DNA of 64,000 nt from Bacteroidota bacterium. Lineage in GTDB: Bacteria > Bacteroidota > Bacteroidia > B-17B0 > Aurantibacillaceae. Numbering within the stretch: position 1 is the first letter of the stretch; every line of letters begins with the position of its first letter. The notes under the pieces are model-generated. The model worked only from the letters and a program-made list of their open reading frames with translations, was not told the DNA's origin and did no database searches. Shown here piece after piece: positions 26,625 through 35,431 of the stretch. Both the position numbers and the translations under genes were made by a program. The DNA lies in NCBI GenBank assembly GCA_013697245.1, contig JACCXH010000067.1:1-64000 (forward strand), in the 5' to 3' direction.

Positions 26625-27599
26625 TTAATTAAAATAAAAAATAAAACTGTAAGCTAATCCCATTAACATAATAAATTTAAGTAAAAGGCTGGCGTTCTTA
26701 AATTGTTTTGATCCTTTCGCCTTTAAGATCATGATCGTTAAAATAATTAATGGAACTATTAAAGCAACAATAATGTAAATATTATTCTCGTTAATAATAA
26801 TGCGGTAAAATTTAAAGGTATTGTAAATTACAAATGATAATAAAATAACAGTTATTACAATTAAGAAAAAAACATTTAGCTTACTTGCCGGAATGCCCCA
26901 TACAATTGGCATCGTTCGGCCGCCGGTTGCTTCATCACCTTTATAATCTTCCATATCTTTTATTATTTCGCGCGAAAGGCTGGTAATAAATGCAAATAGC
27001 GAAAATATAAATGTGATCTTAAAACACGATAGAACAACATCTTGATGAATAGATGTAAAGCCAGGGTGGATCTTTTGCATAACACCCATCTCATACACAA
27101 ATGGCATAAAAGCAACTGCGGCTGTAAGCAGTGATACAACTATATTACCAACCAATAATTGTTTTTTAAAATGTGTACTATAAAACCATAATAAAGTGGC
27201 TGCCACTATATGAAAAATGGCCAAACGCAAATAACCCGTTTTTAAAGCTGCGTACATACCGATTACAATTCCCAAAAAAGTAAAAGTAATGTGCAGGATA
27301 ATTGCCATCCGACGTTTGATTATTTTTCCGACCACAACCGTATCAGGATGATTGATCAGATCGGTCTTCATATCAAAATAATCATTAATGATATAACCCG
27401 CTGCGGCTATAAGAACAGTACTTAAAACAACCAAATAGAACAAAGCATTATTTAATTCTAAATGAATGTTGTTTTGGTTGAGGATTTTTTGCAAAACAAA
27501 ATACCTCAATAAAATTTGAGTTAAAGCTATCATGATAAGGTTCTCCATCCTTATCAGCTTTAAAAAAGCAATGCTCTTATTATTTAATAGTTTATTCAA
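26625..27599 (-). CDS. UbiA-family prenyltransferase (GGGP synthase-like)
   Basis: A 324-residue multispan membrane protein, about nine helices, of the UbiA superfamily. Both aspartate-rich prenyl-diphosphate motifs are present: NDYFDMKTDLINHPD near residue 68 and DMEDYKGDEATGGRTMP near 215. Bacteroidota proteins of this type are annotated as geranylgeranylglycerol-phosphate geranylgeranyltransferase-like; the actual acceptor is not known, and menaquinone prenylation (MenA) is an alternative though the sequence does not look like MenA. It lies between kdsC-like and maf genes, four bases after the former. Confidence 0.88.
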   Translation of the reverse strand: MNKLLNNKSIAFLKLIRMENLIMIALTQILLRYFVLQKILNQNNIHLELNNALFYLVVLSTVLIAAAGYIINDYFDMKTDLINHPDTVVVGKIIKRRMAIILHITFTFLGIVIGMYAALKTGYLRLAIFHIVAATLLWFYSTHFKKQLLVGNIVVSLLTAAVAFMPFVYEMGVMQKIHPGFTSIHQDVVLSCFKITFIFSLFAFITSLSREIIKDMEDYKGDEATGGRTMPIVWGIPASKLNVFFLIVITVILLSFVIYNTFKFYRIIINENNIYIIVALIVPLIILTIMILKAKGSKQFKNASLLLKFIMLMGLAYSFIFYFN

Positions 27600-27603
27600 A
27601 TAA

Positions 27604-28116
27604 TTACCATTTAACTATTTCCCATTTATTTTGTACTCTTAAAACTTGCTCAATAATATCTCTTACGCAACCTTCGCCACCATTTTTATCAGAAACATAT
27701 TGGCAGATCTGCTTTATATCAGTAGCCGCGTCTTTTGGACATACCGCTAGCCCAACCCTACTCATAATCTCATGATCGGGAAGATCGTCTCCCATGAAAA
27801 GAATCTCTTCATCCTTTAAATTATTTAGTTTTAAATAATCGAGATAACAAGCCAATTTATCGTGTTGATTTAAAAAAACATCCATAATACCGGTGCGCGC
27901 CAATGCTTTTTTAACTGCATTATTATTTCCACCGCTTATAATAACTATCCTGAATTTTTTTGTAACGGCCAGGTGCAAGGCATAACCATCTTTAGAATTC
28001 ATGTTCCTAACCATTTCGCCACTTTCCATTACGAGCACTTTGCCATCTGTCATTACACCATCCACATCAAACATGAGGGTGGTTATTTTATTTAGTTTTT
28101 GTTTAAAATTAAGCAT
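27604..28116 (-). CDS. kdsC: KdsC-like HAD-family phosphatase
   Basis: A 170-residue HAD phosphatase of the capless KDO-8-phosphate phosphatase group. HAD motif I is MFDVDGVMTDGKV (nucleophile and acid/base Asp near residues 17-19), motif II RIVIISGG near 55, and motif IV FMGDDLPDHEIM near 107. KdsC releases KDO for lipopolysaccharide synthesis; close relatives act on other sugar-acid phosphates, so the substrate is inferred. It overlaps the DUF2520 gene by eight bases, so translation is coupled. Confidence 0.9.
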   Translation of the reverse strand: MLNFKQKLNKITTLMFDVDGVMTDGKVLVMESGEMVRNMNSKDGYALHLAVTKKFRIVIISGGNNNAVKKALARTGIMDVFLNQHDKLACYLDYLKLNNLKDEEILFMGDDLPDHEIMSRVGLAVCPKDAATDIKQICQYVSDKNGGEGCVRDIIEQVLRVQNKWEIVKW

Positions 28117-28894
28117 GTTTCTTAGTCTGTTGTTTTACAATTAAATTACTTAATTGTAAATAGATTTTTTTTAGGTCTTTATTTTTTGAAAGAAGTTTTA
28201 AATGCTTTTCCATCACTTTTTTATCGCCCCGTTTTGCGGGACCGGTTTGTGCAGCACGCGCATCTAATTTTTCGAGCTTTAGAACGGTTTGCTTAATTAA
28301 TGGCAATAATATTTTATGGCTCTTCCCAATAAGTTCGTCAGCCGAAACATATAAAGCATTGGTAAAATTATTTACAAGCACAGCCGCCAGATGAAGTTCT
28401 AAACGTTCTTTATAATTTAAACTAGTTACTGTATTACTAAATCGCTTTGCGAGATCCAAAATTTTACTTTTAGTTGCAGTATTCATTGCTTCAACGATAA
28501 CAGGTGTTTCCTTCCAGTTTACCTCGTCGTTCTTTGAAAATGTTTGTAGAGGATAAAACACGGCAGCATTTGCGCGATTGCCAAGCTCATTGATCTTTGC
28601 ACTACCCGATGTATGAATTACTATTGCCTTTGGGTCTTTAATTTTTTTAGCAACGGTAGAAATAAATTTATCTGCTACACAAATAAAATAAAGATCTGCA
28701 TCTGTAACGATCTTGTTTAAATTAGGTGTTATACTGCACTTTAATTTTGTTTTAAACTCGTTTAGTAATACGTTTGGTTGGTGGTTATAAATAAAGAGAT
28801 CGTACTTTTTTAAACCGGCAAGTTGTTTTGCTAAATGCCAGGCTACATTGCCGCAACCTATTATTACGATTTTATGCCTGCTTGGTTTTTGCAC
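28109..28894 (-). CDS. Rossmann-fold DUF2520 dehydrogenase-like protein
   Basis: A 261-residue protein with an N-terminal NAD(P)-binding Rossmann domain (VIIGCGNVAWHLAKQL, residues 9-24) and the C-terminal helical DUF2520 domain (about 130-250, with ELHLAAVLVNNFTNALYVSADEL). It resembles the ProC/KARI/F420-reductase type of oxidoreductases. The substrate is unknown. It sits five bases downstream of ccmF and overlaps the KdsC-like gene. Confidence 0.9.
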   Translation of the reverse strand: MQKPSRHKIVIIGCGNVAWHLAKQLAGLKKYDLFIYNHQPNVLLNEFKTKLKCSITPNLNKIVTDADLYFICVADKFISTVAKKIKDPKAIVIHTSGSAKINELGNRANAAVFYPLQTFSKNDEVNWKETPVIVEAMNTATKSKILDLAKRFSNTVTSLNYKERLELHLAAVLVNNFTNALYVSADELIGKSHKILLPLIKQTVLKLEKLDARAAQTGPAKRGDKKVMEKHLKLLSKNKDLKKIYLQLSNLIVKQQTKKHA

Positions 28895-28899
28895 AAGTT

Positions 28900-31479
28900 T
28901 TAAGATTGTACTTTGAATTTACGAATTCTTTCTATAATGGCAATACCGGTTCCAAAAGCCATAATAAGGCAGCCAAGCCACAATACATTGATGTAAGGGA
29001 AAACAAAGGCTTTCATCACAATAAAATCTTTGTTGTTTGAAAGCTTTTCGCTCATGGTTATCTCAATGGTACCATCATCCGGGTTAATTTTCCAAAACAC
29101 AAATTTTAAACCTAACTCGTTAACTATATCTTCTTGCGGAATAACCACATTATGTTTAATGATGAATTTAGGGTAAGACATAAAACTTTTTGCCTGTGTG
29201 TTTACACAACGTAAAACAGCAGTAACTTCCAGAAGAGAATCATTTTTTTCGTATTGTTCTTTACTTAAATTACTTCGTAACGAATCGATAATAACCAAAG
29301 CATTGCCCGAAAAAATTGTATCGCCAACATGCCCAACATAATTTTTAGCTTCGCCAAAAGCATTTTTCTTTTTTGATGTAGTGTCAATGTTAAGATCCGC
29401 AGCAGTTATATGCGTATAAATATCCCTGTCTAAATAATGTTTAGTATCTGGTTCTGCAGCCTGACCCATGCGTGGATTATCTTGTATATGCGGGGTTAAG
29501 GTAAAATCAAATTCAGGTTTATTGTCTTTATTTAATTTAAAATACTCTACTGTAAAATAAACATTTATACCTTCTCTCTTTTTGCCTTTGTACGTTACAA
29601 GGTAAGGTCCCATTGGCAGCGTATCGCCCTGCGTTAATAAAATGCTTTCGCGATCATCAAAATCTTTTCCTAAAGCTGTTAATTTTTTATCGGCAGTATT
29701 TTTTGCAAGCGTTACTTTTTTAGAAGTGGAAATAAGTGCCCCTATCAATACAATTGCAAAACCAATGTGCGCGATAGCCGCACCACTTTTAGAGACCTTG
29801 CCTTTTAAAATGATTAAAAAATAATCGAGATTGGCAAAGAAAGCGAACAAACCGGTAATAAATAAACTTGAATAGCCTATTAATGTAAGCGTATCCTTCT
29901 TTACTTCGTTGTTAGTTAAAAAGTAAAGTGGAATGCTACACGCCAAGCCAAAAAACAAAGCCAATACAAAACTATATCCAATACGCTTGAAGAATTTTTT
30001 TGGATCTGTTTTCTTATATTTTAAAAACTGAGCGGCCCCTATAAGTATCATAATTAAAATAGCAAATGGCAACATCCAGCTATTATACACCGGCACTTTT
30101 GGCGGTGCAAAATTGGTATTAAATAATTTATTAATTACCGGGATAGATGTAAAGTAAGTAATGATCAAACCGGATAATAGAAAAACCAATGAGCCTAAGA
30201 ACATCCAGAACTCGCGCGAATACAATTCTTCTTCTTCTTTTTCTTTAGGGAAATATTTGTAATAAGAAATAACGGTTATTATACCTGATGAAGCCAACCA
30301 TACCAATAATAAAATTGTTTTGTAACCGTATAGCATTCCAAAGAAGAGCATAAGTAGCGAAACTACAATGTAAGAAACTTTAAAAAGCAGATCATCGATT
30401 AATAAAGCAACCGTTATAAAAATAAAAGTGAGCACATATAACACCAACTGCCCTGTCATACCAAGATCGGTAAATGCATGCACCGATGCATTTCCTAATA
30501 CGCCGCTTCGTGTTAAGAAAGTAGAATACAACACCAATAAAAAACTGCCGATAGCTAAAAAATGTGTGGTAAATAATGAACCACCTTTGTTTTTATTGAT
30601 GATCATCGTATGCCCTGCCGCAACAATAACAAGCCATGGTACCAAAGATGAATTTTCAACCGGATCCCATGCCCAGAAGCCGCCAAAGCTTAATGCTTCA
30701 TAAGCCCAGGCGCCACCCATTAAAATACCAATACCTAAGATCATGATACAGAAATAGGTCCAGGGTAAAGCGATCTTTTGCCACTCGTTATATTTTTTAT
30801 TCCACAAGGCGCCAATGGCAAAAGCAAATGGAACCAGCGTAGAAGCAAAACCTAAAAATAAAGTTGGTGGATGAATGGTCATCCAGTAATTCATTAATAA
30901 AGGATTTAAACCTCTGCCATCTAACTTGGCAAGATAATTTGGATTTTGAATAAATGGTAAATTGCTAAACTCTGAATGCTCTCTTAATAATAAAAAAGGA
31001 TTGCTTCCGATCTTAAAATCAAAAATGTAAACGCCCAACAACATGCTTGCTAAAAAAACCTGCACCAATGCAAACACTGTCATTACCGGAACTTCCCACT
31101 CGCCGTTTTTTAATTGACGTTTTAAAATTATTCCTAAAACTACATTCCAGAAGGTCCATAATAAAAAGCTTCCTTCCTGCCCTTCCCAAAAACAAGAGAG
31201 GATATATTTCATATCCATACTTGTGTTGCTGTGTTGCCAAACGTATTGGTATTCGAAATAATGATTAAGCAACATAAAAAACATGGTTACTATAATACCA
31301 ATTACAGAAAGGCCGTGAAAATTAAATGCAATACGTGCAAGTTTTAAAAAAGAAGTATTTTTGGAAGAAAGGTAATACGAAATAAAAGAAAGTAAAGCCG
31401 CAATAAAAGACAGAACAACAAATCCATTACCAAGATGTCCGGCCCATAATCTTTCGCCAATGTATTTTATTTCGTTCAT
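28900..31479 (-). CDS. ccmF: Cytochrome c heme lyase CcmF
   Basis: An 859-residue integral membrane protein of the heme-handling superfamily with about 15 membrane segments. The tryptophan-rich WWD region is seen as GGAWAYEALSFGGFWAWDPV near residue 255, with a following VENSSLVPWL, and flanking histidines at NPLLMNYWMTIHPPTLFLG and HTMIINKN. A large periplasmic C-terminal domain (about 600-825) precedes a final helix. With no CcmH visible here, CcmF would attach heme from CcmE to apocytochromes. Genes ccmE, ccmD and ccmC directly precede it. Confidence 0.95.
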   Translation of the reverse strand: MNEIKYIGERLWAGHLGNGFVVLSFIAALLSFISYYLSSKNTSFLKLARIAFNFHGLSVIGIIVTMFFMLLNHYFEYQYVWQHSNTSMDMKYILSCFWEGQEGSFLLWTFWNVVLGIILKRQLKNGEWEVPVMTVFALVQVFLASMLLGVYIFDFKIGSNPFLLLREHSEFSNLPFIQNPNYLAKLDGRGLNPLLMNYWMTIHPPTLFLGFASTLVPFAFAIGALWNKKYNEWQKIALPWTYFCIMILGIGILMGGAWAYEALSFGGFWAWDPVENSSLVPWLVIVAAGHTMIINKNKGGSLFTTHFLAIGSFLLVLYSTFLTRSGVLGNASVHAFTDLGMTGQLVLYVLTFIFITVALLIDDLLFKVSYIVVSLLMLFFGMLYGYKTILLLVWLASSGIITVISYYKYFPKEKEEEELYSREFWMFLGSLVFLLSGLIITYFTSIPVINKLFNTNFAPPKVPVYNSWMLPFAILIMILIGAAQFLKYKKTDPKKFFKRIGYSFVLALFFGLACSIPLYFLTNNEVKKDTLTLIGYSSLFITGLFAFFANLDYFLIILKGKVSKSGAAIAHIGFAIVLIGALISTSKKVTLAKNTADKKLTALGKDFDDRESILLTQGDTLPMGPYLVTYKGKKREGINVYFTVEYFKLNKDNKPEFDFTLTPHIQDNPRMGQAAEPDTKHYLDRDIYTHITAADLNIDTTSKKKNAFGEAKNYVGHVGDTIFSGNALVIIDSLRSNLSKEQYEKNDSLLEVTAVLRCVNTQAKSFMSYPKFIIKHNVVIPQEDIVNELGLKFVFWKINPDDGTIEITMSEKLSNNKDFIVMKAFVFPYINVLWLGCLIMAFGTGIAIIERIRKFKVQS

Positions 31480-31489
31480 ATATTAACCA

Positions 31490-31876
31490 CTAATTTATTT
31501 GTGGCTGGCCATTGTTGTATTTACTTGGGCACTTCATTAAAATATCATTGGCATGAAACTCGTTCCCTTCTATCTTACCAATCAAAACAATTTGTTCGCT
31601 TTTTTCAAAATCTTGTGGTTTGCTTTTATGTAACACAACCTGTTTGCTTATGCCTTTATTATCGATTAATGTAAAAGTAAACTGATCGGCATTTATTTTA
31701 GGATCGTAGATCTGCGGTTGATTTTTATCCAGCTTACCAACTACATGATATTCTTTTTCGGGATTAGATATCGCCTCTGTAAAATCGGCATAGGTACTTG
31801 TATTTTTTAACGACACAAATATAACGCCGATAGCAACCGCAATAACAACTATACCAACGATGTGTAATTTTTTCAT
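31490..31876 (-). CDS. ccmE: Heme chaperone CcmE, CXXXY type
   Basis: A 128-residue periplasmic heme chaperone with one N-terminal membrane anchor (residues 5-22) and an OB-fold beta-barrel. In place of the HXXXY heme-binding motif of classic CcmE, this protein has C116-P-S-K-Y120 (ILMKCPSKYN), the CXXXY form. This form is known in a variant Ccm apparatus described as System I*. It is spaced 1 base from ccmD and 10 bases from ccmF. Confidence 0.93.
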   Translation of the reverse strand: MKKLHIVGIVVIAVAIGVIFVSLKNTSTYADFTEAISNPEKEYHVVGKLDKNQPQIYDPKINADQFTFTLIDNKGISKQVVLHKSKPQDFEKSEQIVLIGKIEGNEFHANDILMKCPSKYNNGQPQIN

Positions 31877-31877
31877 T

Positions 31878-32099
31878 TTACTTATTATTAATTTGTTTTT
31901 CGAGCTTGTTTACTTTGCGCTCCAGTACTATTAAAAAAACAACCAATGCTATAAATATCATTGCTATAACAGTTATTACAACATAGATCTTTCCTTCACT
32001 TCTAAAACCATCTGCCATTTGAGGAGATGAAACTGTTTCCTGCGCCGAAGAAAATAGTGCGGATATCAAGAACACCAAACTTAAAATTCTTTTAATCAT
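31878..32099 (-). CDS. ccmD: CcmD-family small membrane protein
   Basis: A 73-residue protein with an apparent signal peptide (ending SSAQ) and one membrane helix (IYVVITVIAMIFIALVVFLIV) followed by a charged tail (LERKVNKLEKQ). Position between ccmC and ccmE and the topology mark it as the CcmD that helps release heme-loaded CcmE from CcmABC. It overlaps the ccmC stop by eight bases. Confidence 0.85.
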   Translation of the reverse strand: MIKRILSLVFLISALFSSAQETVSSPQMADGFRSEGKIYVVITVIAMIFIALVVFLIVLERKVNKLEKQINNK

Positions 32100-32751
32100 T
32101 TAATTTATTTTTAATAAAACTAATTCTGTTCTTAATGTTGAATAACCAAAAACTAAATAAGATCCAACCAATAACGGCCGGATAAAATACCATACGCATG
32201 TTATTATCCATATCGTATTGCGCAAATGCGGGGTTACCGCCATTACCGGGATGAAGCGAATCGGTTAAACGCGGCAAGATCATAATAAATACATTCATCA
32301 TTACAAATGCAAATACATTATACACTGCCGAAATTCTTGCACGTTTCATTTCATCATCTACCGAAAAGCGTAAAATAAAATAAGCCAGATAAATTAAAAT
32401 ACTAATCGCAACGCCATTTAATTTTGGATCCTGAAAGGTCCACCAGGTGCCCCAGGTATATTTTGCCCAAATAGAACCTGTTGTTAAACCCGGTAAACTA
32501 AAGAAAAAACCGACTAAAGCTGCGTTGTATGCTTTTGTATCGTTGGTTATATTATTTTTTGTTAAAGCAAGAAGGCTATGAATTAAAGAAACCGTCATCA
32601 TACCCAACATAGCAAACCAAATTGGCACATGGTAATACACATTACGAATAGTTTCGTTTAAAATATCCAAACGAGGAACAGGATTTAGTAAACCCCAAAC
32701 AAGGGTATATAAAATAAAAATTACCGAAAATATTTTGTACCAGTTTTTCAT
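32092..32751 (-). CDS. ccmC: Heme-handling protein CcmC/CcsA
   Basis: A 219-residue six-helix membrane protein. The tryptophan-rich motif is GSIWAKYTWGTWWTFQDP near residues 95-112, with conserved histidines in YYHVPIWF and HPGNGG. It presents heme to CcmE at the periplasmic side. Typical length for CcmC. It follows ccmB after an 84-base gap that carries a tandem repeat. Confidence 0.93.
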   Translation of the reverse strand: MKNWYKIFSVIFILYTLVWGLLNPVPRLDILNETIRNVYYHVPIWFAMLGMMTVSLIHSLLALTKNNITNDTKAYNAALVGFFFSLPGLTTGSIWAKYTWGTWWTFQDPKLNGVAISILIYLAYFILRFSVDDEMKRARISAVYNVFAFVMMNVFIMILPRLTDSLHPGNGGNPAFAQYDMDNNMRMVFYPAVIGWILFSFWLFNIKNRISFIKNKLND

Positions 32752-32770
32752 TTTAAAGTGGTTAGAAATC

Positions 32771-32820
32771 AGTCGTTAGATGTTAGTCGGGAGGACTAAA
32801 GACTATCGACTAAAGACTAT
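32771..32820. repeat. Short tandem and inverted repeat between ccmB and ccmC
   Basis: Two direct copies of GACTAAAGACTAT occur at 32794-32806 and 32808-32820, separated by one base. Just before them, AGTCGTTAGATGTTAGTC (32771-32788) is largely the inverted complement of the same motif. The element fills the 84-base gap inside the ccm operon and looks like the low-complexity 'gactaaagac' intergenic repeats seen in several Bacteroidota genomes. Confidence 0.7.
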
Positions 32821-32835
32821 AATCTAATCATAGAA

Positions 32836-33486
32836 TTAATCGCGCCAAAGATACGGAAATAATAGAAAAGAAAGGGCAATAGTTAAAACATTTAGGGCCA
32901 CTAAAATGCCAATAAAATTAAAGCCAACCCCCGCCCACTCTATACCATCCACCGCCTGTTTGCTGATACGAATAACCACTAAAATAAGGGGCATTAACAC
33001 CGGGAAACTTAAGATGCTCATAATAGCAAAATTGCCATTTGCCTTGCTTGCAATTGCGCTCATTAGGCTTAAAATGGCCGCTAAGCCTGTGGATGCGAGC
33101 GTTAACACCACAAAGAACAAACCAAGATTTTCCACTTCGTTTTTAATAAAAAAGCCATAAAAGAAAAAGGTAATAAAGCTTAATGCCAGCATAAATGCCA
33201 TGTTATAGAGCATTTTTGCAACAATAAATTGTACCGGTGAATAGTGTAAAAAATTAAAAAGAGCCTGGCCGCCTGTTTCTTTTAAAAAGCTTTTTCCGCT
33301 AATGGTAACCGAAGTAAATAAGGTAATTACCCAAAACAAAGCATTCCATGTAGGTTTATCCAACTTACCTTTAAAACATAGTGCGCTCACAAAAATAGTT
33401 CCAACCACGTATACTAATACCCCGCCAATAGTAGATTTTTGGCGGAACTCTAAAAGGAATTCTTTTTTTATGAGTTCAATGATCAT
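32836..33486 (-). CDS. ccmB: Heme exporter permease subunit CcmB
   Basis: A 216-residue six-helix membrane permease of the CcmB family (IKKEFLLEFRQKSTIGGVLVY at the N-terminus is the family signature). It works with the ATPase CcmA and CcmC to release holo-CcmE. No ccmA lies beside it, although in most genomes ccmA and ccmB are adjacent. Its ATG overlaps the purD stop by four bases (ATGA), so its translation is coupled to purine synthesis. Confidence 0.93.
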   Translation of the reverse strand: MIIELIKKEFLLEFRQKSTIGGVLVYVVGTIFVSALCFKGKLDKPTWNALFWVITLFTSVTISGKSFLKETGGQALFNFLHYSPVQFIVAKMLYNMAFMLALSFITFFFYGFFIKNEVENLGLFFVVLTLASTGLAAILSLMSAIASKANGNFAIMSILSFPVLMPLILVVIRISKQAVDGIEWAGVGFNFIGILVALNVLTIALSFLLFPYLWRD

Positions 33487-34766
33487 TGATAAACTTTTAG
33501 GTCTTTACCAATATCGCGCCTGAAATATTTTCCTTCGTAATTTATAATACCGGCTGTGGCAAAGCTTTTATTCACCGCTTCGTCAATGGTCTTTCCAAAA
33601 GAAGTAATAGCAAATACACGGCCACCATTAGTTAAAACTTTATCTCCATCTAATTTTGTTCCCGAATGAAATACCTGCGATTCGAAATTAGTATCTAAAC
33701 CATCTACCAGTTTTCCTTTTTCAAAATCGCCGGGATAACCGCCGCTAACCATAACCACGGTAGTTGCAATTTCGTTAATGGTTTCGTATTGTTTTTCATG
33801 AAGTGTTTGCGTAGCAACACCTTGTAACAAATCTATAAAATCACTTTTTATTCTTGGAATAACCACTTCTGTTTCGGGATCGCCCATACGGCAATTATAC
33901 TCTATAACAGAAGGCTCTCCATCACAATTCATCAAACCAATAAAAATAAAACCTCTGTAATCAATGCCATCTTTATTTAAACCGGCAATGGTAGGTTTTA
34001 CAACCATCTCTTCTACTTTTTTAATAAAGGCTTCGTTCGCAAATGGCACCGGGCTTACCGCGCCCATGCCGCCGGTGTTAAGGCCTGTATCGCCTTCGCC
34101 AATACGTTTATAATCTTTTGCAGCGGGTAATATTTTGTAAGACTTACCATCCGTTAAAACAAAAACAGATAGCTCAATGCCTTTTAAAAATTCTTCAATA
34201 ACTACCTTTGTACTGGCGGCTCCAAATTTAGCATCCACCAACATTTTTTTTAACTCTTCTTTTGCTTCGTTAAGATCATTTATAATCAAAACACCTTTGC
34301 CGGCGGCCAACCCATCGGCTTTTAATACAAATGGTGGTTCTAAGGTTTCTAAAAAAAGAAAACCTTCGTTTAAATTGTTTTTGGTAAAAGTGGCATAGCG
34401 GGCGGTTGGCACGCCATGCTTTAACATGAATTGTTTGCTAAAATCTTTACTGCCTTCTAATTGTGCGCCATCTTTTTTTGGCCCAATTACCGGAATATCT
34501 TTAAGCACATCATCATTTAAAAAGAAATCGTGGATACCATTTACCAAAGGGTCTTCGGGGCCAACCAACACCAAATTAATGTCTTTTTCCCACACTAAAT
34601 TCTTAATGGACTCAAAATCGTTCACCGCAATATTTACATTTGTGCCGCAGTTTGCGGTGCCGGCATTGCCTGGGGCAATGTATAAGTTTTGTAATTGTTT
34701 GCTTTGGGCTATTTTCCATGCAAAAGCATGCTCCCTTCCTCCTGATCCTAAAATTAAAATATTCAT
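33483..34766 (-). CDS. purD: Phosphoribosylamine-glycine ligase
   Basis: PurD (GAR synthetase) catalyses the second step of purine synthesis, joining glycine to phosphoribosylamine with ATP. The 427-residue protein shows the N-terminal LILGSGGREHAFAWKIAQS, ATP-grasp segment (PPFVLKADGLAAGKGVLI near residue 135), GGMGAVSPVPF near 230 and NCRMGDPETEVVIPRI near 285. Length is normal. A hairpin terminator separates it from the upstream basic-protein gene, so it probably has its own promoter and heads the ccm run. Confidence 0.97.
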   Translation of the reverse strand: MNILILGSGGREHAFAWKIAQSKQLQNLYIAPGNAGTANCGTNVNIAVNDFESIKNLVWEKDINLVLVGPEDPLVNGIHDFFLNDDVLKDIPVIGPKKDGAQLEGSKDFSKQFMLKHGVPTARYATFTKNNLNEGFLFLETLEPPFVLKADGLAAGKGVLIINDLNEAKEELKKMLVDAKFGAASTKVVIEEFLKGIELSVFVLTDGKSYKILPAAKDYKRIGEGDTGLNTGGMGAVSPVPFANEAFIKKVEEMVVKPTIAGLNKDGIDYRGFIFIGLMNCDGEPSVIEYNCRMGDPETEVVIPRIKSDFIDLLQGVATQTLHEKQYETINEIATTVVMVSGGYPGDFEKGKLVDGLDTNFESQVFHSGTKLDGDKVLTNGGRVFAITSFGKTIDEAVNKSFATAGIINYEGKYFRRDIGKDLKVYQ

Positions 34767-34784
34767 AATTAATAAAGTGTAAAA

Positions 34785-34813
34785 ATAAAAAATCCCGACG
34801 GTTTATCGGGATT
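34785..34813 (-). terminator. Rho-independent terminator after the basic-protein gene
   Basis: Stem AATCCCGA (34791-34798) pairs with TCGGGATT (34806-34813) around a seven-base loop; on the minus strand the stem is followed by a T-rich run (34781-34790). It begins at the stop codon of the 34812 gene and ends before purD. Confidence 0.8.
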
Positions 34814-35195
34814 AAAAAAACTTTTTACGGTGAAATACTTTATTTCCTCTAACTCTTTTCCTGGCCCTGTCGGAGTTTTGTTTTGCCAGAATATTATGTC
34901 TGTAGGCCTTGCCTTTTGTACGATATCGTGAGAATAAGGTCCTTGAATCTCTGCTGCTATAAGAACCCGGACGAGAATGTCTCATGGCCCACGCCTTATT
35001 CTTTCCTCCCCCTCTTCGTCCGCCTCCTCTTGCAAAATTATCTGCATTTCCGGCGCTGTGTTTGCCCTTGAACATGCCACCACTGGCCCTTTTTTGATTT
35101 CTATGTTCGCGTCTTCGGCCACCACTTTGGGCCATAAAGTCGTTTGAAATTAAAATTCCACATAAAAAAAAGAATATGAAAACGGATCTTTTCAA
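34812..35195 (-). CDS. Very basic exported hypothetical protein
   Basis: A 127-residue protein with a signal peptide (residues 1-22, cleavage after FMAQ). The mature part is almost entirely arginine, lysine, glycine, serine and histidine (SGGRRREHRNQKRASGG, ARGGGRRGGGKNKAW, RARKRVRGNKVFHRKKFF), with hardly any acidic residues. I recognise no family. Such a composition suggests binding to a polyanion such as nucleic acid, polyphosphate or lipopolysaccharide outside the cytoplasm, which is inference. It is followed by a terminator and appears to be a single-gene unit. Confidence 0.72.
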   Translation of the reverse strand: MKRSVFIFFFLCGILISNDFMAQSGGRRREHRNQKRASGGMFKGKHSAGNADNFARGGGRRGGGKNKAWAMRHSRPGSYSSRDSRTLFSRYRTKGKAYRHNILAKQNSDRARKRVRGNKVFHRKKFF

Positions 35196-35431
35196 TTAAA
35201 TTGATTTACAATAATAGTGAAAAAAACGCGAATTTTAACATAAATCGGGCTTTTTGTCGTATATTTAACATAAAGATGTAAACACAATAACTGTATTTAT
35301 CTTTTAAAAAATCTCCAACTATTTCATCAGTTTTTTCGTAATGGTTTTTAAGCGATTTACACTTAAAACTCTACTGAAATTATGGCTTTTGGGCTACAAT
35401 AAATTATATATTTAAACGTTAAATTACTTTA

